Counted from the stretch's first letter, positions 1-8,979 are shown. The stretch: 64,000 nt of DNA from Candidatus Woesearchaeota archaeon (GCA_019322895.1 JAHWHZ010000002.1:124001-188000), one strand, 5' to 3'. Made by a program: numbers and translations. The notes: generated by a model not told the origin, from the sequence alone.

Positions 1-263
1 TTTGTCTGGTATGCTACAATTGCTTTTTCTGTAGAGCCGACTGACAATGAAAGAATATTATCTTCCTGCAAATATAATGCTCCTCTTACTTCTGGAACAG
101 CGTCTATCGGCAGAGTTAGAACATGCAATCCAGAGCCTTCTACTGAAGCTACAACTATGGAATTACCGCTCTCCTGCACCAGTACATCATAGCTGGCCCC
201 CCAAACAGCTGGCAGCATTGCCAATACTAATAGCACGGCTACCACTGGCTTCACTAAATTCAT
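1..263 (-). CDS. secreted protein, N-terminal part only
   Basis: The reverse strand reads an ATG at 261-263 followed by an open frame that runs off the left edge, so only the first 87 residues are seen. Residues 1-22 are a clear signal peptide (MNLVKPVVAVLLVLAMLPAV, then WGA before the mature part). The mature part is beta-rich with no family I recognise. It is probably exported and surface-exposed. The assignment as a gene rests on the signal peptide and the uninterrupted frame. Confidence 0.7.
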   Translation of the reverse strand, partial: MNLVKPVVAVLLVLAMLPAVWGASYDVLVQESGNSIVVASVEGSGLHVLTLPIDAVPEVRGALYLQEDNILSLSVGSTEKAIVAYQT

Positions 264-353
264 AGAATGCTTGAGAAGCTGATTATTTATAAAGCTAATG
301 ACTTATTATTACTGAAAAGTGATAAGAAAAAGAAAGAAAATATTTATGCAGGT

Positions 354-1343
354 TTAGCTGAAAAACTCCTGCAAATCCATACGCTTCAGCATTGCTTTAT
401 ATGCATTTCTTATCTCGCCATACAGCTCAAATGCACGGACTGCCTGATTTCTGTAATCATCACCCAGTTCTTTAGCTGAAGCCATGAATCCTTTGATACT
501 CGGCTTAGGCAATAATACGTCAATCTCTTTTTCATCGAATTGAAGCTTTTCCCTTTTGTCCCAAGCATCTCTGATTTCTCTATGCTCTGCTGTTGCATCA
601 GATAAGAATTCTTCTGGCTGCATGCTCAATAATGCACCAACAATAATCTGCCTGTGCTTTTGATGCAATTCTTTTTCTGCATCATTTTCGCACTTTTCAT
701 CATATCTTTTAACATGATCTGGCAAGTAAGTCATTGCCATTGCCCATGGGCTAGCAGTGATTCTTTGCAAACCTCGTCTGTTAATGTAATCCCAGTCGCT
801 TACTTTTGCCAGGAATCTAACATCTTCAGGAACTTCTGAGAATGAATATCCTAAAGATTCTTTCAGCTGGTCACAAAAGCCTTCTAAATCACTTGGCGTG
901 TATACGTCATTACCTGTAAGATGGTCTGAAAACAAGCCTTCCTGCTCGCATATCTTGTCATCTGCCTCACCAAAAGCATCATTAACAGCATCTCTTATTG
1001 ATTTAGCATTAAAATGCAATTCGCCGCCAGTAGGCACGACATGTATTCTCTGCTCGATTGTTCCGTCTTCTGCCTGTGCTAAAGCAATGTAAAACTCAGG
1101 CATTTTTCCATCTGGCAAGTATTTTACCAGCTGCAGTTTATCATCAGCACTTAATGTTGTGGCTGGAGCTTCTATAGGGGAATAACTTGGTTTTTTATCG
1201 CCCACTTTTTTTATTGGATTATCAGCAAGTTTTACCAAATCATAGAAATCCCATGTAATATACCAAAGTCCTGTTTGGTCTATTTTTTGATTAACTCTAT
1301 CTAACAAATCATTGTCTTGTGCATCTTGATTTCCTTCACTCAT
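354..1343 (-). CDS. hypothetical protein, 329 aa
   Basis: Soluble acidic protein with no recognised domain, signal or membrane segment. The frame is open for 23 more codons upstream, but the ATG at 1343 is the better start: it follows a GGGGTG ribosome binding site, and a TATA box (TTTATAAAG) lies at 1387-1395, so a longer start would leave no room for a leader. The C-terminal third is helical and Lys/Glu-rich. Function unknown. Confidence 0.8.
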   Translation of the reverse strand: MSEGNQDAQDNDLLDRVNQKIDQTGLWYITWDFYDLVKLADNPIKKVGDKKPSYSPIEAPATTLSADDKLQLVKYLPDGKMPEFYIALAQAEDGTIEQRIHVVPTGGELHFNAKSIRDAVNDAFGEADDKICEQEGLFSDHLTGNDVYTPSDLEGFCDQLKESLGYSFSEVPEDVRFLAKVSDWDYINRRGLQRITASPWAMAMTYLPDHVKRYDEKCENDAEKELHQKHRQIIVGALLSMQPEEFLSDATAEHREIRDAWDKREKLQFDEKEIDVLLPKPSIKGFMASAKELGDDYRNQAVRAFELYGEIRNAYKAMLKRMDLQEFFS

Positions 1344-1437
1344 TTTTACACCCCACGAATGTGTTGATAATGGTAATAAACCACCCTTTATAAAGCTTGT
1401 GGTTTTAGTCACTCAGAAATAGTAAAAAATAAAAAAA

Positions 1438-2040
1438 TTATTTAAATTTCCTGTAGAACTGCGCTATCAGGAACTGGGAACTGAACTGCAGTGCAGGGAT
1501 TGTCCAGATCAATGTTATTATTGGGATTGAACAAAGCACCCAGAACAGTATTGTGACGATTGTCTTCAAGAAAACCACGATGTATGCGATGAAGTTTCCG
1601 AAGACCATCTTTGTCGCCAGTCCTACGTCAAAGAAGGCTCCAAAGCGCCTCTTTACAGCGTAGTTTGCCACCAGAATAGGGGTTATCAATATAACGTATA
1701 TATAGATAATCCAGCCAACCAGCGGTATTCTCATGAGAATTCCCATGACAATAGCAAGGATTATTGAGAACAGGAAATAATAGAAGCCGTGTGTAAAGCT
1801 TTTCCAGTACCTGCCGAACTTTGGCATGGACCTGTCATTTCCTTTCACAATATTCTGGATTATGTCCATGATATATCCATACAATGGGAACCAGCCGAAT
1901 ATAGGTATTATTATCAGCCAGAACCAAAACGCCCTCTGCATCTTGGCCCATGGATATTTAAGAGCATCTTTAATTGAATCTTTTATAGCTCTTGAAGCTA
2001 CTTTTTTAACTGGTTTTTTCTTAGCCTTTTTCTTAGCCAT
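1438..2040 (-). CDS. DUF4013-like multi-spanning membrane protein
   Basis: 200 aa. Residues 1-16 form a Lys-rich cytoplasmic tail (MAKKKAKKKPVKKV). The rest has about five to six hydrophobic segments, and ALKYPWAKMQRAFWF followed by IIPIFGWFPLYGYIMDI resembles the start of the DUF4013 family, whose function is unknown. Short AT-rich leader before the ATG. The same AKKK-type tail recurs on unrelated proteins in this window, which suggests a shared adaptor or solubility tail rather than a family trait. Confidence 0.8.
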   Translation of the reverse strand: MAKKKAKKKPVKKVASRAIKDSIKDALKYPWAKMQRAFWFWLIIIPIFGWFPLYGYIMDIIQNIVKGNDRSMPKFGRYWKSFTHGFYYFLFSIILAIVMGILMRIPLVGWIIYIYVILITPILVANYAVKRRFGAFFDVGLATKMVFGNFIAYIVVFLKTIVTILFWVLCSIPIITLIWTIPALQFSSQFLIAQFYRKFK

Positions 2041-2104
2041 TATTACATCACCAATAGAGGTGGTATAAAATCAGATATATAAACTTTTCTAAGAAATAAA
2101 AAAA

Positions 2105-2674
2105 TTAAAGGCCTGGCCCGAATGTTCCTGTCCTGCTCTCTTCTGCATTGGCCTGGGTGCTTTGCCGCAGAAATCTCCGCCTTGATGCTATCCCTGCCTG
2201 CTTGTTCTCATAAAACGAAATTATCTTCTCAATCTCTGAATCTCTTTCTGCAGGTGTCTGGGCAATGCTGTTATCCTGCCTGCCATAAACAGCAAATTTC
2301 AGGAAGTTCTTGTATGTCTCTGCAATCCTGCTTGCCTCGTCTAAATCATATGACACAAAAATTTTGCCGTCTATGACTAATTCATCATTAGAGAAAATTG
2401 CCAGCCTGCCCTGCAAAGCTATCTGCTCAACAGGCTCTGTCACTCCAGCCTCTTCTGAAAAAAATGATTTTTGCGGGCTCGGCTCTCTTTTTATACGGTG
2501 TTTTGAGCCGCATGCAGCGATATTATATTTATCAGTAGAATCAAAATAAGGTAGCTCTATTCCCAGGTGCCCTATCAATTCTGTTGTTGGACACCCCATC
2601 ATCCTTGCTGTGCTTTGTCTTGCATCCCAGTGCGTCAAGCCAGTTTGTTCTATATTCTTCCTATCTTCTGTCAT
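2105..2674 (-). CDS. hypothetical protein, 189 aa
   Basis: Soluble protein with no recognised family. The ATG at 2674 follows a strong GGGTGATG ribosome binding site. The C-terminal region is basic and polar (RRRFLRQSTQANAEESRTGT). It stands alone, with the next gene starting divergently. No catalytic motif or metal site is evident. Confidence 0.75.
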   Translation of the reverse strand: MTEDRKNIEQTGLTHWDARQSTARMMGCPTTELIGHLGIELPYFDSTDKYNIAACGSKHRIKREPSPQKSFFSEEAGVTEPVEQIALQGRLAIFSNDELVIDGKIFVSYDLDEASRIAETYKNFLKFAVYGRQDNSIAQTPAERDSEIEKIISFYENKQAGIASRRRFLRQSTQANAEESRTGTFGPGL

Positions 2675-2791
2675 TAAACATCACCCAAAATACAGCTTTG
2701 TTATTAATTTTATAAACTTTATTGTAGTATACTATTATGATTTTTTTGTCACACTATCTTTATATCTGTATCTCACCTAATAGTACCTATG

Positions 2792-2805
2792 TGACATAAA
2801 TGTCA
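2792..2805. promoter_or_regulatory. palindrome at start of the 2817 operon
   Basis: Perfect inverted repeat TGACAT-AA-ATGTCA between the TATA box (CTTTATATC, about 2757-2765) and the ATG at 2817, near the expected transcription start. It is a good candidate operator for a repressor of the four-gene operon. A related half (TGACATAAATGT) occurs at 34790-34801 upstream of an AbrB-PhoU gene. Confidence 0.5.
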
Positions 2806-2816
2806 TATATGCAAAA

Positions 2817-3236
2817 ATGGAAAAAACAGATGGGTTAGAAAAGGTAATTGATACATACCAAAAAATCAGCAAAGAGCTGGAAGACAAGCCAGAACTACAG
2901 CTTGCCTTGTACGGCCTGCTTGCAGAGCAGCTGCCAGAAGGGCTGAAAGCACCGCTGTATGCAGGGCTTGCAATGGGATATGCACAGCTTGCAGACCTTG
3001 CAGAAGACAATACAAGAGAGACAGCACTATCAATTTCTCAGATGTATCTCGCAAAAGCTGAAAAAGATTATGCTCTATTGACAAATTCAAAAAAAGTATA
3101 CGGCAAGTCATACGGCCCTGCAAAGCTGAAAGGAAAATACGGCGCTGATGCAGGAAAATATGGCATTGCAGATGGAACATACAAAGCTGCAAAGCCAGCA
3201 AAAGCTGGAAAATCAAGCTATAACGCAGCAGCATGA
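2817..3236 (+). CDS. hypothetical helical protein with KYG-rich tail
   Basis: 139 aa. Residues 1-95 are predicted helical; residues 100-139 are low complexity, rich in Lys, Gly, Tyr and Ala (KYGADAGKYGIADGTYKAA). First gene of an operon with the coiled-coil gene 11 bp downstream, then the metallopeptidase and the nucleotidyltransferase-like gene. The simple tail resembles the Gly/Tyr/Ser-rich head of the metallopeptidase two genes on, so the two might associate; this is inference. Family not recognised. Confidence 0.8.
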   Translation: MEKTDGLEKVIDTYQKISKELEDKPELQLALYGLLAEQLPEGLKAPLYAGLAMGYAQLADLAEDNTRETALSISQMYLAKAEKDYALLTNSKKVYGKSYGPAKLKGKYGADAGKYGIADGTYKAAKPAKAGKSSYNAAA

Positions 3237-3247
3237 GGTGAATTCAA

Positions 3248-3484
3248 ATGGCAAAAAAAACAAAAAAAGCAGAAGGAAGCGAAGCTGAGCAAGTCGGCTT
3301 TCACAAAGGAGCGCTTACAACTCTTGCAAAAGAAAGGCAGGAATTGATGAGAATGCTCGGAATAGTCGAGCAATTGATGCAGATGCACATCAAGGCACTG
3401 AAAGATCTAGGAATCGACCTTGAGGCAGAAGCAAAGAAAGCTGCAAAAGGAAAGAAAAAGCCCTTAGAAGCAGAACTGAAGTAA
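3248..3484 (+). CDS. small coiled-coil protein, 78 aa
   Basis: Basic ends (MAKKTKKAEGSE; AKKAAKGKKK) surround one long amphipathic helix at about residues 20-60 that looks able to form a coiled coil. GAGGTG lies upstream at the end of the preceding gene, and the next gene begins 1 bp after the stop, so translation is coupled. Likely a small partner or adaptor within the operon. Function unknown. Confidence 0.8.
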   Translation: MAKKTKKAEGSEAEQVGFHKGALTTLAKERQELMRMLGIVEQLMQMHIKALKDLGIDLEAEAKKAAKGKKKPLEAELK

Positions 3485-3485
3485 G

Positions 3486-4355
3486 ATGTACAACCAACGC
3501 TCTGGCGGATATGGAAGAAGCATTACCTCAATCTATGGCAGCTCTCCGAGGAGTATGTACGGTGCGCAAAATACTGGATATTCCAGCGGCGCGACAGGAG
3601 GTGCTTATTCCAGCCAAGGATATGGCGCTGGCCCAGGAAAAGCCACAAGCCACGAGGACTATGTCCAGCCAAGCATGCTTGAGGTTGCAGTAAAAGACGC
3701 AAAACCAATGAAGACAGCTGCAAACTACATGGCAAAAAAAGACAAGATACAATTATATCTCAACAACAGGAAATATATCTCTTCAAATGTATTTCTTGCG
3801 CCGCAGAGGCCTGCAACACCGATGATTGAAGATGAATCAGAGATAATGCATTATATCAAAGAGACATTTGAGAAGCTTGTCAAAGCGCCTTTCCCAGAAG
3901 ACCATCTCAAGGTCCATGTATTAGATGACAAGGCATTTGAGAAAGCACACGGGCCAGGCGGAAAATTCGGTCCAGGAATACAAGGGTTTGCACTTAACAG
4001 GCAGGGAAAAGGAATCAATGAGGTCTTTGTGAGAAAAAACCACCTTGACCACATGATGCTCACAATCGGGCACGAGATAGGGCACGTGATGAGCAAGACA
4101 CTTCCAGATGACAGGGATGAAGAAGCAAAGGCATTTGCATTCAGCGTCGCCTGGATGAACACAATAAAAGAGCACAACATAGCAGGAATCGGAAATTCAG
4201 TCATGCCAAACCCTGCAAGAAACGGTCTGCATGACGTTGCATTTGAATACCTGCTTGACCTGATTGAGAAAGGAAAGGGCGCGCTGCAATTGTTCAAAGA
4301 GCTTGCAGACGGCGCAGTGTCAATCACAAGAAGGCTTGAGGTGATTTACAGATGA
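3486..4355 (+). CDS. HExxH metallopeptidase, ImmA/IrrE-like
   Basis: 289 aa. Residues 1-55 are low complexity, rich in Gly, Ser, Tyr and Gln. The zinc site HEIGH is at 196-200, followed by DEEAKAFAFS (211-220), whose Glu at 212 or 213 is a likely third ligand. The spacing HExxH...E..A..FA is that of the M78 ImmA/IrrE-type peptidases, which cleave repressors in mobile elements. No HTH domain is fused. It lies between a coiled-coil gene and a nucleotidyltransferase-HEPN gene, so a regulatory cleavage role is plausible but unproven. Peptidase fold fairly sure; substrate unknown. Confidence 0.75.
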   Translation: MYNQRSGGYGRSITSIYGSSPRSMYGAQNTGYSSGATGGAYSSQGYGAGPGKATSHEDYVQPSMLEVAVKDAKPMKTAANYMAKKDKIQLYLNNRKYISSNVFLAPQRPATPMIEDESEIMHYIKETFEKLVKAPFPEDHLKVHVLDDKAFEKAHGPGGKFGPGIQGFALNRQGKGINEVFVRKNHLDHMMLTIGHEIGHVMSKTLPDDRDEEAKAFAFSVAWMNTIKEHNIAGIGNSVMPNPARNGLHDVAFEYLLDLIEKGKGALQLFKELADGAVSITRRLEVIYR

Positions 4356-4437
4356 AAGTGAATTACAGAAGCAAAAGAATAATCAGCACAGCAAGCTACG
4401 ATCCTAAAATAAGCTATCTATACAGGAGGTCCTAATC

Positions 4438-6291
4438 ATGGCAAAGAAAAAAACAGCAAAAAAGAAGGCAAAGAAAGCAGCAAAAAAAGAACAGCTGCCA
4501 AAAGAACTGGAAGAAAAGCTTCCTCCAGACGTGAAGAAAAAGCTGATGGCAGTCAAGCAGAAGCTTGACAAGTTCAAGAAAGAAATAACAAGCAAGTTTG
4601 ACAAGTACATAATGGGCATAGCATTATTGCCGCCTCCAAAACCAGAGGCAGGCAAGGAGCTGAAGCCAGAAGACAAGGACAAGCTGAATGTCCTGGTCCT
4701 TGTGGATGATTCAGAGCCCCACAAGATGTCAAAAGCAGAGCTAAAAGACAAATTAGGCGCCATCATTGAAAATGTCGCAAAAGAGACTGACAAGAACATC
4801 ATTCCAGACACAGTCCTTATCTCAGAATTATGGCAGAACTGCTATGACGGAAAATACGAGATGCTTAAGCTGTTTGCAATGGCAGCCCCTATATACGACA
4901 CAGGAATGCTTGCAGCAATCAAGATAGCAGAAGTGCACAAGAACATGGTGCTGAAAAAGTTTGAGAAATATATCGTGGCTTATGTTCTTGCAGGCAGCCT
5001 TGTGCAGGGAAAAGCCACTCCTGAAAGTGACATTGACGTGTTCCTTATCATCGACGACACAGATGTCAAGAAGATGACAAGAGCAGAGCTTAAAGACAAG
5101 CTCCGGGCGATAATCATTGGAATGGGCCTGGAAGCAGGAGAGATAACAGGCATAAAGAACAAGATCAACATACAGGTCTACATCCTGACAGACTTCTGGG
5201 ACAGCATGAGAGAGGCAAACCCAGTCATCTTCACCTTCCTGAGAGATGGTGTTCCATTCTATGACAGGGGAATATTCATGCCATGGAAGCAGTTGCTGAA
5301 GATGGGGAAGATAAAGCCAAGCCCAGAAGCGATTGACATGTACATGAGCTCAGGAGAGCAGATGCTTGGAAGAGTGAAAGACAAGCTTCGCAATATCGGA
5401 ACAGAAGATTTCTTCTGGAGCACATTCACACCAAGCCAGGCAGCACTGATGCTTTACGGCATCGCACCGCCAGCCCCAAAAGAGACTGCTGACATGATGA
5501 GAGAGATATTTGTCAAGAAAGAGAAACTGCTTGATGAAAAAGACATAAAGGTCCTTGAAAAAGTGCTTCAGGTAAGAAAAGACTCAGAGCACGGCACAAA
5601 GAAAGTGATCTCTGGCAAAGAGATTGACGACCTGATAAATTCCTGCGAAAAATATCTGAAGAGGCTGAAAAGGCTTTTCACGCAGATAGAAAAAATCAGG
5701 CAGGAAGAAGCAGTGCTTCACATGTACGAGACAATCATAACCATTGTAAGGGATATCCTCACAATGGAAGGCGAGAAAAAGATCTCAGAAGCAAGCCTTG
5801 TAAAACTGTTTGAGACTGCATGCGTAGAGACAGCAAAGATACCTGCAAAATACTGCAGGATGCTGAGAGACATAATCAAGGCAAAGAAAAGCTTTGACTC
5901 AGGCAAGCTGACAAAGACAGAGATTGACGAGGTAAAGAAGAACGGAAGAGAGCTTGTCAAGTATCTTGTCGAGTACATGCAGAGAAGGCGCGGAAGAGAG
6001 CTTGAAAAAGCAAAGATAAGGCTCAAGTACGGCGAGAAATTCGCTGAGCTGACATTGCTTAAAGATAAGGCATTCCTCGTGATGAATCTTGATGCAGAAG
6101 AAAAAGACATCCAGAAAGCCAAGATAAAAGAAGACGGCTCGCTGGGGCCTCTTGAGAAGTCTAATCTTGAGGAATTAGAGAAAGCAATTTCAGACGTGAA
6201 GATACCTCCAAGGGTATTCATCAAAGAGCCTGTCTTTGAAAGCTTAAGAAAGATCTTTGGCAAGGACGTGGAAGTCCTTGTGCAAAGCTAA
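4438..6291 (+). CDS. tandem nucleotidyltransferase-fold protein with HEPN-like motif
   Basis: 617 aa. Residues 1-20 are Lys-rich. Residues 55-165 look like a degenerate copy of a Pol-beta-type nucleotidyltransferase domain; residues 175-290 are a second copy with the motif GS (186-187) and DID (198-200). The position of the third carboxylate appears to be Gln246, so activity is uncertain. The helical region after it has Arg380-x4-His385, the spacing of the HEPN RNase motif Rx4-6H. MNT and HEPN are normally two separate partner proteins; here they would lie in one chain. Residues 400-617 are helical and of unknown family. Last gene of the operon; the ATG follows GGAGGT. The stop overlaps the convergent neighbour by 4 bp. 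Confidence 0.75.
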   Translation: MAKKKTAKKKAKKAAKKEQLPKELEEKLPPDVKKKLMAVKQKLDKFKKEITSKFDKYIMGIALLPPPKPEAGKELKPEDKDKLNVLVLVDDSEPHKMSKAELKDKLGAIIENVAKETDKNIIPDTVLISELWQNCYDGKYEMLKLFAMAAPIYDTGMLAAIKIAEVHKNMVLKKFEKYIVAYVLAGSLVQGKATPESDIDVFLIIDDTDVKKMTRAELKDKLRAIIIGMGLEAGEITGIKNKINIQVYILTDFWDSMREANPVIFTFLRDGVPFYDRGIFMPWKQLLKMGKIKPSPEAIDMYMSSGEQMLGRVKDKLRNIGTEDFFWSTFTPSQAALMLYGIAPPAPKETADMMREIFVKKEKLLDEKDIKVLEKVLQVRKDSEHGTKKVISGKEIDDLINSCEKYLKRLKRLFTQIEKIRQEEAVLHMYETIITIVRDILTMEGEKKISEASLVKLFETACVETAKIPAKYCRMLRDIIKAKKSFDSGKLTKTEIDEVKKNGRELVKYLVEYMQRRRGRELEKAKIRLKYGEKFAELTLLKDKAFLVMNLDAEEKDIQKAKIKEDGSLGPLEKSNLEELEKAISDVKIPPRVFIKEPVFESLRKIFGKDVEVLVQS

Positions 6292-6650
6292 TTTTCTTTT
6301 TTCTTTAAGTATCTTGTTCCTGACTTATATATAGCGCCGTCTATCACCACCAGCCTGGTTGACTGGTCAACTGCATCAACATTTTCTCCTGAATAATTTT
6401 TCTGCGCTTGAAGCGCGATATAAACAATCCTGTCGCAGTAAGGCTTCATGTTGTATCCTTTTCTTTGAAGCCCTCTTATGATGCGCATTGTTGTTGAGAC
6501 CAGCTCTCTCACTTTCAGAGGCTTTTCTGGCGCGTAAATATCTCCAAAGATGCTTACAGTTGTCTGGGCAATGGCTTTTGCCTCCATATCAGAATCAACA
6601 TCTCCGAGAATCTCTTCTATTGTAGGCTTTTCTTTTACTGCATTTGTCAT
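6288..6650 (-). CDS. hypothetical protein, 120 aa
   Basis: Soluble, helical in the middle, with a basic C terminus (KSGTRYLKKKEN). Single gene, convergent with the nucleotidyltransferase-like gene and overlapping it by 4 bp. The ATG is preceded by GTGAGGTGAA, a good ribosome binding site. No recognised domain. Confidence 0.75.
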   Translation of the reverse strand: MTNAVKEKPTIEEILGDVDSDMEAKAIAQTTVSIFGDIYAPEKPLKVRELVSTTMRIIRGLQRKGYNMKPYCDRIVYIALQAQKNYSGENVDAVDQSTRLVVIDGAIYKSGTRYLKKKEN

Positions 6651-6778
6651 GTCTTCACCTCACGAAAATATCACAAGCAAAGAACTGGTTTAAATACTTT
6701 TTGATTTGTTTTCACCACCGCAGGATTTATGGAAATGTTTATATACACAGTATCGCTTCTTTTTAATGGGGTGAGTAA

Positions 6779-7324
6779 ATGGAAACCGGCTTAAAAGTTG
6801 GAGATGCAATGACAATTAAACCTGTGACAATAAAGCCAGATGTATCGCTGAAAAAATGCGCTGACCTGATGGCTAAAAAGCATGTCGGCTCTGTATTGGT
6901 GCAGGACAAAGGCAAGATACTTGGAGTTCTTTCTGAGCAGGACATCGTGAGAAAAGCAGTTGCCAAGGGAGTTGCAGGCAGGAAAAAAGTAAAAGACATA
7001 ATGGAAAAAGACCTGATTACGATCGCTCCGGAAAAAGATCTTTTTGATGCAATAAGAACAATGCGCGATTACAACATAAGGCATCTTCCTGTGATGCACA
7101 AAGGCAAATTCGTGGGGCTTGTGACAATGAAAGACATCCTCAAGGTAGAGCCGGACTTGTTTGATCTATTGGTTGAAAAATTCGAGATTAGAGAAGAAGA
7201 GAAAAAGCCAGCAAACAAGATTAATGAGAACGAAGGTGTCTGCGAATTGTGCGGGGAATATGCAGAAGAGCTGTCGACTGTTGACGGCGTGCAGGCATGC
7301 CCTAAATGCCAAGAAGAGCTATGA
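6779..7324 (+). CDS. paired CBS domains with C-terminal zinc ribbon
   Basis: 181 aa. CBS domain 1 spans about 10-62 and CBS domain 2 about 72-125; together they form a Bateman module that binds adenine nucleotides in related proteins. Cys155, Cys158, Cys174 and Cys177 form a CxxC...CxxC zinc ribbon. Such small CBS-ribbon proteins are common in archaea and are thought to be energy-state sensors; the target is unknown. TATA box (GTTTATATAC, 6737-6746) and GGGGTGA ribosome binding site before the ATG support the start. Confidence 0.9.
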   Translation: METGLKVGDAMTIKPVTIKPDVSLKKCADLMAKKHVGSVLVQDKGKILGVLSEQDIVRKAVAKGVAGRKKVKDIMEKDLITIAPEKDLFDAIRTMRDYNIRHLPVMHKGKFVGLVTMKDILKVEPDLFDLLVEKFEIREEEKKPANKINENEGVCELCGEYAEELSTVDGVQACPKCQEEL

Positions 7325-7381
7325 TTCTTCAACATAAAATTTATATATTAAAGTCTGTATTTTTGTGATAAAGAGGTGAAA

Positions 7382-8029
7382 ATGGATACATCAAGAAAGA
7401 TACATTACGCGATTCTCGCAGGCATATTGATTATAGCAATAATCGGCGCAGCAATAACAGGCAAGCAGACGCCCACTGGAATGACTAGTCTGGGCGTAGT
7501 GCACGATTATCCATATTATCTTAACCAGCCTGCGCACACAAACAGGCCTGCTATTGAAAAACAAACTGCAGGAGGGATGCCGACAAATCCAGAAAGGGCT
7601 CCTGCGCGCAGCTACAAGCTGGAGCCAGTTGATTACATAAGGAATTTTTTCGGGACAACAATGGTATTTTTCCCTGAATATGATCCCTGCGCATATGCCA
7701 TGCTAAAATATGTCCGAAGGCTTGACGCAATAAACAGCGACAGGATAGAATTATTCTCTTCAGGAGAAGGAAACCATAAGTTCATGACAATGATTTTTGA
7801 AGAAGAAGACAAGTCCATGGGCAAGCTGACGCTCATAAGAGGATTTGACGACCCTAACAGATGCCTGCTGTTATATGACATTACGAAAACAGTGATAGGA
7901 ATAAGCAGCTGGCAAAAAACAATGACCTTGCAAGTAGAGGCAGAAGGAATCCACACAGGCCAAAGCATACATGTCATAAGAGGAAAAGTGAGCGTGCCTG
8001 GATTTGGATTTGAATGCACCTTTGGATAG
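7382..8029 (+). CDS. membrane-anchored or secreted protein, 215 aa
   Basis: Residues 7-27 are a hydrophobic signal or anchor (HYAILAGILIIAIIGAAIT). The outer part is soluble with no recognised fold. An in-frame GTG at 7376 belongs to the GAGGTGA ribosome binding site, so the ATG at 7382 is chosen. A TATA box (TTTATATAT) lies at 7340-7348. Its C terminus faces a convergent membrane-protein gene with 2 bp between the stop codons. Confidence 0.8.
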   Translation: MDTSRKIHYAILAGILIIAIIGAAITGKQTPTGMTSLGVVHDYPYYLNQPAHTNRPAIEKQTAGGMPTNPERAPARSYKLEPVDYIRNFFGTTMVFFPEYDPCAYAMLKYVRRLDAINSDRIELFSSGEGNHKFMTMIFEEEDKSMGKLTLIRGFDDPNRCLLLYDITKTVIGISSWQKTMTLQVEAEGIHTGQSIHVIRGKVSVPGFGFECTFG

Positions 8030-8031
8030 AA

Positions 8032-8727
8032 TTATTTCTTTTTCTTCTTCTTGGGCTTTTCTTTAGATATTTTTTCAATCTCTTTTTCAACTTTTGCCTT
8101 GTGAGCCTGCTCTTTTTTCTGCATTTCTGCCTCTTTTATCACTTTCTTGGCCTCTTTCTTCTCTTCTTCCAGCTCTTCAAGCTTCTTTTCCTTGATCTTC
8201 TGCCCGAGATGGCGCTGGGTGAACTGCATCATCTTCAGCACAAGATATATCACGACGAAAAGAACAACTGCTGCCAGCAAAGTGTACCAGTCAAGCTTTA
8301 TGTTTGTGTAGACAATCGCTATCGCAAGATATGCCTGGATATTGACAGATGCAGGAGCACAGAATATGAAAGTGACTTGCTTGGGGAGTGCCCTGAAAAA
8401 GCTTGCAAACATCAAGGTGATTGCCTCTAAAAGCACCAAAAGGCATATCAAGGCGCTGATAGGATGCAATTGATAATTCAAAATGCTGCCCGGCGTTGTA
8501 AGATTAAACACATACCTGAGCAAGTCAACGCCGACAAACAACAATACAATGCTGTTTGCCACTGCACTGCTATATCCCATCTCTTCTCTCCTGTAAGCGC
8601 CGAAATAGAAAGTCATCAATAATAAAGTGAATATCAATGGCATGATTATCCAGAACATATCTGGATTAAAAGCAGGAGCAAGAATTATTTCTATAAGCCT
8701 GTTCCAGAATACTTCAAAAAATGTCAT
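8032..8727 (-). CDS. membrane protein with Lys/Glu-rich cytoplasmic tail
   Basis: 231 aa. Five hydrophobic segments lie within residues 20-165. From about 170 to the end there is a charged helix (LEELEEEKKEAKKV) finishing in KKKKKK, most likely a cytoplasmic coiled coil. Family not recognised. The basic end matches tails seen on other proteins of this window. Single gene with its own AT-rich promoter. Confidence 0.8.
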   Translation of the reverse strand: MTFFEVFWNRLIEIILAPAFNPDMFWIIMPLIFTLLLMTFYFGAYRREEMGYSSAVANSIVLLFVGVDLLRYVFNLTTPGSILNYQLHPISALICLLVLLEAITLMFASFFRALPKQVTFIFCAPASVNIQAYLAIAIVYTNIKLDWYTLLAAVVLFVVIYLVLKMMQFTQRHLGQKIKEKKLEELEEEKKEAKKVIKEAEMQKKEQAHKAKVEKEIEKISKEKPKKKKKK

Positions 8728-8833
8728 TTTACCTCTTTTTTTAATTATTAGTAAGAAAGGAGTATATAAATATTACTGATAGAAAGCTTTTTAAACGCGT
8801 TGGCTTCTAATTGTAACACCAGGCGCCTTCTAT

Positions 8834-8979
8834 GCGGGGGTAGCAAAGCCTGGTCAAATGCGCAGGAGAGCAACAGCTCTGCGAAACTTAAGACCAGCAG
8901 ATGGTAAACCTGCACCAATCTCTGTGATTGGATATCCTGTCGGTTAGTCCGTCCGTGGGTTCAAATCCCACCCCCCGCA
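8834..8979 (+). tRNA. tRNA-Leu(UAA), apparently with two introns
   Basis: Acceptor GCGGGGG (8834-8840) pairs with CCCCCGC (8972-8978); T arm GTGGG-TTCAAAT-CCCAC is at 8955-8971; the D arm contains GG; a long variable arm marks class II. Anticodon stem CAGGA (8863-8867) pairs with TCCTG (8935-8939), but 67 nt separate them. A loop CTTAAGA with anticodon TAA sits at 8887-8893. Removing 8868-8886 (19 nt) and 8894-8934 (41 nt) gives a normal Leu anticodon arm. The 19-nt piece pairs AGAGC with GCTCT across its 5' exon junction; the 41-nt piece contains CCAATC/GATTGG. No encoded CCA. Exact splice sites are inference. Confidence 0.85.

Noticed and set aside
8868..8934. Long variable arm or pseudo-tRNA instead of introns in tRNA-Leu
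   Set aside because: A normal class II variable arm is already present at 8940-8954, and all other tRNA parts are perfect.
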